From contig NC_091125.1 in NCBI RefSeq assembly GCF_040183065.1, positions 126,711,621 to 126,775,620 of the forward strand: DNA of 64,000 bases. Direction: 5' to 3'. The position numbers were made by a program, and so were the translations under genes. Below are positions 56,466 to 64,000 of the stretch, in pieces (position 1 is the first letter of the stretch; each line of letters starts with the position of its first letter). The notes beneath the pieces were generated by a model, which saw only the letters and a list, made by a program, of their open reading frames with translations, had not been told where the DNA came from and searched no databases. The DNA comes from Periplaneta americana. Its lineage: Eukaryota > Arthropoda > Insecta > Blattodea > Blattidae.

Positions 56466-56699
56466 ACTTACTTACTTACAAATGGCTTTTAAGGAACCCG
56501 AAGGTTCATAGCCGCCCTCACATAAGCCCGCCATCGGTCCCTATCCTGTGCAAGATTAATCCAGTCTCTATCATCATATCCCACCTCCCTCAAATCCATT
56601 TTAATATTATCCTCCCATCTACGTCTCGGCCTCCCTAAAGGTCTTTTTCCCTCGGGTCTCCCAACTAACACTCTATATGCATTTCTGGATTCGCCCATA
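56466..56699 (-). pseudogene. RTE-like LINE 3' end, 5' truncated at the shared site
   Basis: Minus strand reads MGESRNAYRVLVGRPEGKRP, LGRPRRRWEDNIKMDLREVG, YDDRDWINLAQDRDRWRAYV, RAAMNLRVP and a stop, with a (TAAG)n tail at 56466. The frame is intact and closer to consensus than 8503, so it is young. It is cut at the same base as 16363-16600. Confidence 0.9.
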
Positions 56700-57039
56700 G
56701 ACTGCCAACGTAAATATTACACGTAACACAAATAAATAACAAGTTTAACATTATTTTATATTTACACTGTAGCTCGTATTATTTTGAAGTTACTTTTGTA
56801 GTACCACTACTCACTACAACATGATATAGTACTCAACTTTTCATAAACGCTTTGTTGATTAGAACCGGTTTAGACGGCTATGAAATCGTGATCATTAATA
56901 AAATAAGCTGTCATTCCAAGGATACTTACCTATTTCTTCATGTTTCTCAGTTTCGACGGCCATGATATTGTGATCTTGTAGCCTCTCCAACTTGAAATAT
57001 TTATTTAATGTAAAACTGAGTAACGTAGAAAAAACATTA
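56700..57039. other. No recognised gene
   Basis: AT-rich with no supported features. Confidence 0.4.
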
Positions 57040-57160
57040 TATGATACACATTCGTAAAGTCATCTTTTTGGCCCTCGTGTGTTTGTGAAACTAGACTTCG
57101 TCTCATTTCACAAACTTTACACTCCTGTCAAAAAGAGAACATTTACGAACTTGTATCATA
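57040..57160. mobile_element. 121-bp palindromic element
   Basis: TATGATACACATTCGTAAA on the left mirrors TTTACGAACTTGTATCATA on the right; CTTTTTG and TTTGTGAAA are also mirrored towards the centre (57094). Could fold into one long hairpin. Confidence 0.7.
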
Positions 57161-57459
57161 AATAATGATGAAACCTGTCCTTCCATGGACACGAGATGTA
57201 AAAAAGAGCATGTTTTAGACATACAGACAAAGTGTACTTCGGTGGAACATAAACGTTGCACACTGCCTGTTCTAAAAATTGAGAGTGAAATATAACCAAT
57301 GCAAACTTGCTACTCTTGGTAGTCCTCTATGGAGTATACAATTCAACTAAAGCCTACATATATTAGAATGACTTCATATAGCACTACAGATTAGAAATTA
57401 ACTCGCTCATTTACTATCGTACTGGACACGAAGCATCACCTTTCCTCTGACGTCATGTA
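57161..57459. other. No recognised gene
   Basis: No supported features. Confidence 0.4.
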
Positions 57460-57640
57460 CAGTAGTGGAAAAAAAAAAAACCGGACCGACCCTTGTAGCT
57501 GATTTCAGAGCCTTGTTCACTCCAGAGCACGATACATTGGTAACTAAGACATTCGTGGTTTGAATCCTGCCTGGGAAGGAAACTTTTTTTTGTTCCTTAT
57601 TCAAATTTATCCCCAATACGTTTCGATTGCAGCGATATTT
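57460..57640 (+). mobile_element. Solo Tc1-like end followed by a tRNA-like repeat
   Basis: 57460-57505 (CAGTAGTGG, A-run, ACCGGACCGACCCTTGTAGC) is one end of the family at 27774-28168. From 57515 the sequence looks like a tRNA-related head (GTGGTTTGAATCCTGCC as box B) leading to GGGAAGGAAACTTTTTTTTG. The second end is missing. Confidence 0.5.
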
Positions 57641-60399
57641 TACTACTTAATTAATTAATTATTCCCAGAACATGAATTTTACCAGCAATAAAATTCTACA
57701 ATTTGGAATTCCTCGTTAGAGGTCATTGAAAATTTAGAAAAGGTGTTAGTAATTTATTTTGATGTTAATTATGGACATTAACAGACAATGTCTTAGTAAA
57801 AATGTATTATATTTGGCTTTTTTTTGTACTCAATTTGTGTCTAAAACTTAGTTTAGTTTATGTATAACTAGTCAGATATTTGTTGTTCTTGTACTTTTAG
57901 TAGTAGTGGTGGTAACGGTATATAACCATTTAAAATTATTAAATTCTAGAAGTGAATTCCTGATGATTTGGAACATGTTTTTAAACAAAACGTTATTTTT
58001 TCTTAGACCCTATTTTCAATTCTTTAGAGACAATATCCTACACTTTTAAGCCTATTTTAGGCACCTAAAATTACATTTTAACGACTTAAAAATCCGTACC
58101 CTAATTATAATATAAATATTTTTAAGTTGAGGTTAAAAGATTTATATTATACAGGGACATCATTTTATTTTCACTTCAATTTTTATTGTACCTGAGTTTT
58201 TGAATGTACTTCACTCCCACCCCTTCTACTAGTAAACTTTCAACCATCCTCCACACAAAACCAAGGCAGCATATGCAGTCAAAGTCGCCTTACGGTCATA
58301 GTAAACAGTACTGAGTTAGTAGGCATAGCACTTTCGAGAAATATGTTCGCGTTTTCCAGTATCGAAAGAGTTTTCAATATTGAATCATATTTTCGCACAG
58401 GTACTGTCGTTCGTTTGCCTACGTTGCACCTCGGTTTCCCCCACCAGCTACTGCTCCCCCCTCTGTAAACTGTAACGTCTAATGGCTGGGCTGTCTTAGA
58501 TCTTTTCTGAAAACATCAATTTCTATTAGGAATTGGACGTCTACATAATATTATACAAATGTTTAAAAGAACTTAAATAAAGTAAATTAAGTAATTAATT
58601 GTCACGTGATTTCTCCCTTTCTACGACTCAGCGACGTAACTACTTGGATGGACAGTAGATTAGCATGTCTGAGTAATTTTATCTGTGCGGGTCGGGTAGA
58701 AGTGAATATTGAATTTACAGTACGTAAGGTACTCTTTTATAGACTAGGTACAGAATTATTTCAACATAAGTTACTAGTACGAAGGACGAAACTGGTAATT
58801 GGAATTAGATGCAATAGTCTATAGTGGGATAATATGCACAAAAACTGAAGCCTGTATCGAAATGAACGGCCACCGTTTTCAAAAATGTATTTAAATATCC
58901 ATATTATGATTATTTTTCAATTTAACTTCATTCTCTATATTGTATGCTAATGTGCTGTAGACAGTATAATATATACTGCATAATGAATACGTCTACATGG
59001 ATAGCTTAGTTCGTGAGTAAAAACACTTATTGTTAATACTGTACTGTATTTTGATTAAACAAAAACCTAATGAAAATTATCAAACTCAAAATCGCGATAT
59101 TTCCTAGTTTACATAAATCGATGAACTACTTTTTTTTCCTCCTATATCTAATAAAGTGATTTGTTTGTATTTTACGCCAGTATCATCGAACTCAAGTCGT
59201 GGGACGGGGTAGCAAACGGTGTTTCCGGTTCTCAACCGTTAATCCAAAGGTATAGCCAGGTTAATATTAGAAATGCTAGTAAAAATAAAATGATATCCCA
59301 ATACATCTGTAATTAAAATCAGGATGAATTCTAGAGACAAGTTTTTGGACAGGATTCGTTCATTTTCCTTATCCCTTCCAAACGGAATTTCCGACAATGA
59401 TAGTACTCATTTGATTGAAGCGAAGATCTGTGGTATATATTCTGATAAACTCATCCGTTTGCAGCGTTTCCTTCCAAGAATAGGAAGAGTAAAACTTTCA
59501 TCAAAATAAGGAGTGTCAATATATTGAGGGGCTGGCAACGAAGTGCTGGCTGGATATCTGCATAAAGGTAAGAAGATGCTTACTTATTTTTATTCACTAA
59601 CCTACTAAAGCACATTGTTACAAACCTTAATTTACTACAAATTTCATATAATAAATAGGCTATTATTATTAAGTAAACTTAATAAACAATGATCACAAAA
59701 GTAACACATGCTTGCTCATACGTTTTATGCGTTTCGTAAAAATTTTGTCGTACTACGTATGTTGTTATCGCTTATGGTTTATTTTCTTAGACTACGGTAT
59801 TATTAAATTAAATAAATATTAATAAATTAAATATTACTAGAAATTACTAAAAATATGAACCGCAGAATAGATTTCAACTTTCTGGTTGCAAACACAATTT
59901 ATTCCTGTATATCCCCACAATTAAGTAATTTGATTTCATTTATCAATTAAAATTACACAAAGCTATTTAAGAATACTTAAAATAGATATAAGTAGGCCTA
60001 CATATTGTACATAACATAACCATTTTTGTTATTATTTATTTACGAAAATCGGCTTTTGAGAGCGACGGAAATTTTGAAGTATATTAGTTTCTGCTTCAAT
60101 TTATTCATGTGGAACAAATGGGTTTTTATAAAAAGAATTAGGCCTACTAATCGTATTACAATTAAAATTTTCTTCATTGAAAGTATCGATTATACGTTGT
60201 CTCGCTCTGGAAGCTACTGGAACACAGAATATTCATAAGCAACAGCAAAATAATTGTATTTATTTTTAATATACTTTTTAATCACACATATTTTACGAGT
60301 ATATTACGGTGAACTGTTACTTTTTCTGTATTTCTGTTGACTACAATTCTGTTTGTCCATCATCTACATGTTTAAAGTCTTACCTTCGAAATAATATTA
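57641..60399. other. Mostly unassigned; a hAT end scrap at 58035-58090
   Basis: 58035-58090 (CCTATTTTAGGCACCTAAAA, then TTTTAACGACTTAAAAAT) resembles the hAT subterminal region at 7680-7740. 59324-59509 is a 61-codon ATG frame (MNSRDKFLDRIRSFSLSLPN start) after an AAAATCAG acceptor-like site; no family seen. The rest shows no exon or element structure I can support. Confidence 0.35.
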
Positions 60400-60815
60400 T
60401 TGTCAACCTTATAATTTAACCGTTGTACATATTGTTATCTCTCCTATTCATTAACTATCCTACTATTTTACTGCAATATTTCTTCAACTATTACAATCAC
60501 TTCACTAAAAATCTTACACATTAAATTTGTTTTAACAGCTTTGTTCCTACTCTTCGTCTTTTCTTTTATCACAGCCATCCTAGCTACTCTCTCTTAATAC
60601 TTTTAATAATGTCTACCTTATCTTACACATCGTCCTACATCTTTCTATCTATCCTTATTCAATAACTATCCTACATTTTTACAACAACGTCTTTACAGCT
60701 AATACCACCACTTCACTATAAAACCAACGCATTTTTTCTTAATAGTTTTGTTCCTTCTTTTTGTCACTTCATTCATCATAGTTCACCCTAGCTACAATCT
60801 CATATCTTCATCTTG
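60400..60815. repeat. Diverged ~200-bp tandem duplication
   Basis: 60420-60600 and 60625-60810 align: TTAACTATCCTAC, CAATCACTTCACTA/CACCACTTCACTATAAAA, GCTTTGTTCCTACTCTTCGT/GTTTTGTTCCTTCTTTTTGT, CCTAGCTAC. Both are pyrimidine-rich on the + strand. Parts of a third unit may follow the MITE (61060-61105). Confidence 0.6.
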
Positions 60816-60871
60816 CTTTCACACTTATTTGCTTGAGATCCTATCCGTCCTTCTTGTTATCATGCGTTTTT

Positions 60872-61052
60872 CCTTATATTAGGGCTGGGCACCAAGAGCG
60901 AATCCTACTCTCTCAAGGGAAACCATACGACTATTCTTCAACCCCTTTCTTTCCCGCCGAACACCGCGCAGAGTTGATGCCGTTACGGATGAATATTAAG
61001 AGTCCTAGTTTAGAGTTTAAAATCGCTCCCGGTGCCCAGCCCTGCCTTACAT
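60872..61052. mobile_element. hAT MITE, copy 2, with 8-bp duplication
   Basis: 165-bp element at 60880-61044, inverted relative to 55873-56037 and identical in length. Flanks CCTTATAT (60872-60879) and CCTTACAT (61045-61052) match at 7 of 8 bases. Ends AGGGCTGGGCACCAAGAGCG and, inverted, CAGGGCTGGGCACCGGGAGC. Confidence 0.88.
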
Positions 61053-62215
61053 CATTATTTTCCGTCGTTACTATCACAACCACTTTTATTTCACTATTCA
61101 ACTTCAGATGAAGTTTCTTTTTTGTTTCCTTTGTTTTGCAGGACACTTTCCAAACTCTACTTCTTAGACTTAGTTCATTCACAGTGTGATATACTTTCGC
61201 ATATAATAATTAATTTCTCTATAAAAGCATTGATCTGAGTGCATCCTAGGTAACTGAATTATATGACTTCCACATTATGAAAGAAAAAAATTAAAAATTA
61301 TCATTTTAAGCTTATTTCTAGTTCACTGCCATAATTTATTTTACATTTAAAATGAAAACTTAAACTTTTACGAAAAATATTTTATTTCGTATGCATCACT
61401 CCCGGATAAACTGAGTCATGGACGAAATCCATTCAATACTTCAAAAGAAATTGTTGCTTGCAGACAAACAGACATATAGCGCTCCCAGAAACATTAATAA
61501 TATTAATAATAATATTAATAATAATAATAATAATAATAACTACACTTTTTACTAGGAATTCTCCACAATACAAATATTTTCTTTCGAACAGAACAGTTGA
61601 TTTTACAACTCCATAAATTTATATTATGATTCCTTTTGGTACGCAACACTCTACTGAATTCCACCCATTCACTCCCCTTTCTAGGACCTACGTACTTACT
61701 CTGCTTCTAATTATATTATTTTTCTTTGGATTCTATTCGTATGGACTCTTTTTATATATAGTGCATTTTTTTGTCTTTTTATCTTTATTTAAAGTAATTT
61801 CCAAGCAGCATATTTCCGTTGAACAGATGTAATTAACACAGATATTTGGAAAGGTTTATTTTGCATATTTCTGTTATATAATTTCAGAAAAATTACGTCA
61901 GCGCATCGATATCATTCGCTGATGCTTCCACGATTGAGAGGAAATTGATTTGGATTCGAAAAGAACGCAACACTGTAAGATCATAAAATGGCCAACACAT
62001 CACTAGGTAAAATATTAAATAATATTTCACTTATATAATATATGCTGCCAAGCACTACGCGACAATGTCTGAAGAATAAGAAGAAATGCTTTGAAAATCT
62101 TAATTGAAAACCAATGGAAAGGGATCGGAGGCAGAACCAAATTATGAGAGTCCGAGTGTAGAATATAAGAAATTGGCTTTGAGTGAAAGAATGTAAAAGT
62201 AAAACGGTGTAATAC
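61053..62215. other. No recognised gene; one (AAT)n run
   Basis: An AAT microsatellite at 61498-61540. Otherwise AT-rich with T-rich frames only. Confidence 0.4.
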
Positions 62216-62372
62216 CTTCGGGGAGGCCGAGACGTAGATGGGAAGATAATATTAAAATGGATTTGAGGGAGGTAGGATATGATGGTAGAGACTGGATTAA
62301 TCTTGCTCAGGATAGGGACCAATGGCGGGCTTATGTGAGGGCGACAATGAACCTATGGGTTCCTTAAAAGCC

Positions 62373-62418
<46 letters not shown>

Positions 62419-62425
62419 TAAGTAA
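62216..62425 (+). pseudogene. RTE-like LINE 3' end with (TAAG)n tail
   Basis: Plus strand: GRPRRRWEDNIKMDLREVGY, DGRDWINLAQDRDQWRAYVR, ATMNLWVP, stop, then AAAAGCCAG and an expanded (TAAG)n to 62423. 5' truncated within GRPR, a different point from 16363 and 56466. Confidence 0.9.
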
Positions 62426-62644
62426 TAGAACGAAATTGAATATGGTAGAAATAAAACTATTTTGTGATTAAAGGTAAATAGTAGGTTAATTTAAACTTGA
62501 AGGAATTTCTACGTTAAGAAAGGTAACTTTTAGTCTAAAACACAGAATGCAAGTAGGCCTAATTATTATACATGCACTATACTGATTCGTCCTCAAATTA
62601 TGTACGCAGTTTGATTAATATTATAAGTTTGTGACTAGGATCAG

Positions 62645-62940
62645 CCCCATGGGCTAGTGGTCAGAACGTCTGATTACAATTCATGTACTGGAATGGAATC
62701 CCGGTTAGAACACAGGAATTTTTCCTTAAAGGGGAATATTCCTGTGTTCGTACATGGTCTGGAAATTAGGTTAGGCTTAGGTTTAAAATCTCTCTTGGCA
62801 CTTAATAATCATCCTATCATAATATCATCGGGGCAGCATAACTCTGACTTCTAGGCGCCCCAACCTCAGAAGTGCGTTATAAATAAGCCATTGCCAGGAG
62901 AGACCAGAAATGTCAAATGACAACTTGGTGGCATTGGGAA
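62645..62940 (+). mobile_element. tRNA-related SINE-like repeat (family G)
   Basis: Head CCCCATGGGCTAGTGGTCAG (box A) and a decayed box B (GGAATCCCGGTTAGAACAC). Body contains the inverted pair AACACAGGAATTTTTCC / GGAATATTCCTGTGTT and GGGGCAGCATAACTCTGACT. Only one copy here. Confidence 0.5.
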
Positions 62941-63310
62941 GAAGAAGTAGTTTGTGACTAATTTACCACATTATACGTATGTATTGTAACATATAAAAGT
63001 CAAAAGAACTAAAATAACCTGTATAATTATTTGTCGTCTACATTTTGTCTCTCTAATCTAATAACATTGCTGAATATGTGTTCCTTAACAAGTTTAATGA
63101 AAAATATTCCCAAATCTCTGTAACGTCTCTGCACAGTATGGTAAAGGTTACTGAATGTTAATGATATTATCATTTTTAATAATATTTCAGTTTCGTTCTA
63201 ATCTTTTAAATACTATTTTAAGCTGTGGTACGTAATGTTTACAGTTATATAAAATACATTTTCCAGTTTGAAATTTATTTATTAAATTATGACTATCAAT
63301 GTAACAGATG

Positions 63311-63311
<1 letters not shown>

Positions 63312-63363
<52 letters not shown>
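63312..63363. repeat. (ATT)n microsatellite
   Basis: About 50 bp of ATT. Confidence 0.97.
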
Positions 63364-63365
<2 letters not shown>

Positions 63366-63683
63366 GAAAATATTGCTTACTAAAAAAGGTAATAACTTCA
63401 ATCCATAACATCATAATATTTAGAATCTTACTGTTTTATGCTACCTATTGCATTTTTATACTGACTGTACTTCTGTAGTGGAGAACCATCATTATGATAA
63501 TTAAAAATATATTGCTAACTCATTACATTACATATTACATAACCAGATCATTTTTCCGTGCATATTAAAGCAATATAAAACAAGGGGTCAAAATGGCTCC
63601 CTCAGTCTTTCTACGTATATCACCATATCCAGTCTTCGTAGTGTTAACAAATACCTTACTATAATAATAGTACCGGACATCTG

Positions 63684-63965
63684 TATACTAGCAGCAGTCC
63701 ACACCTGTGGAGTAACGGTTAGTGCGTCTGACCGTCAAAGCAGGTAGCCCGGGTTCGATTCCCGGTCGGGGCAAGTTACCTGGTTGAGGTTTTTTCCGGG
63801 GTTTTCCCTCAACCCAATATGAGCAAATGCTGGATAACTTTCGGTGCTGGACCCCGACTCATTTCACCGGCATTATCACCTTCATCTCATTCAGACGCTA
63901 AATAACCTAAGATGTTGATAAAGCGTCGTACAAATAACCTACTAAAATAAAATATACTAGCAGCA
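63684..63965 (+). mobile_element. tRNA-derived SINE (family A), full-length
   Basis: Body 63697-63952 with a perfect 13-bp target duplication TATACTAGCAGCA (63684-63696 and 63953-63965). Box A GGAGTAACGGTTAGTGC, box B GGGTTCGATTCCCGG. The clean duplication suggests a fairly recent insertion. Confidence 0.95.
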
Positions 63966-64000
63966 TTGACGTCAGTAGGAAATATCGCGGACTTGACATC

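Noticed and set aside
59324-59509. 61-codon ATG frame as a small gene
   Set aside because: Only a weak acceptor-like site, no family motif, no poly(A) signal near; length is expected by chance.

Overview
This is AT-rich eukaryotic nuclear DNA from an insect genome. Several repeat families read like those I associate with cockroaches (Blattodea, most likely Periplaneta americana): the RTE-like LINE with its 'DDRDWINLAQDRDRWRAYVR' C-terminus, the tRNA-derived SINE with a GGTTCGAATCCCGG box B, and LINE tails with an AAGGCCTTACGGCCTT-type hairpin before (AAAT)n. The species call comes from memory of these families; 'insect' is much safer than the species. There are no bacterial genes, operons, true tRNA or rRNA genes, or CRISPR arrays.

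Most of the window is decayed mobile DNA. At 1-7.4 kb there are two inverted copies of an RLE-type (R2-like) LINE end, a mariner relic holding a TTAA-flanked MITE, a 500-bp tetranucleotide array, and a SINE split by a second copy of the same MITE. At 7.7-10.9 kb is a nest: a hAT relic contains a TTAA-flanked element, which contains an RTE LINE, and a SINE sits beside it in the hAT. At 11-17 kb are SINEs, a composite (TATG)n/LINE-tail tandem array and another TTAA element. At 19-29 kb are a third MITE copy, a complete but dead mariner with long terminal repeats, an RLE LINE interrupted by a pogo-like element with a short helix-turn-helix ORF, and several MITEs. At 30-34.6 kb are two LINE coding remnants (one with the end of an RNase H domain). 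At 35-37.5 kb is a 2.5-kb array with a 48-bp unit. At 39-64 kb are more SINEs, mariner relics, paired inverted MITEs and very long fold-back elements.

Host coding sequence is sparse. A convincing last exon with poly(A) signals lies at 18461-18881 (+), possibly preceded by a 31-nt micro-exon at 16134-16164 whose phase fits. A second set of three phase-compatible + strand exons lies at 43520-43623, 50437-50488 and 52326-52581 (stop), separated by repeat-filled introns. I do not recognise either protein. The two sets could be two genes, or alternative 3' ends of one gene, because the 18461 and 43520 exons start in the same phase. Everything else is best read as intronic or intergenic sequence filled by repeats.

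The most unusual signals are several unrelated TTAA-flanked element families with G-rich termini, the multi-layer nest, the pogo-in-LINE insertion, two hAT MITEs with preserved 8-bp duplications, and two LINE copies cut at the same base.
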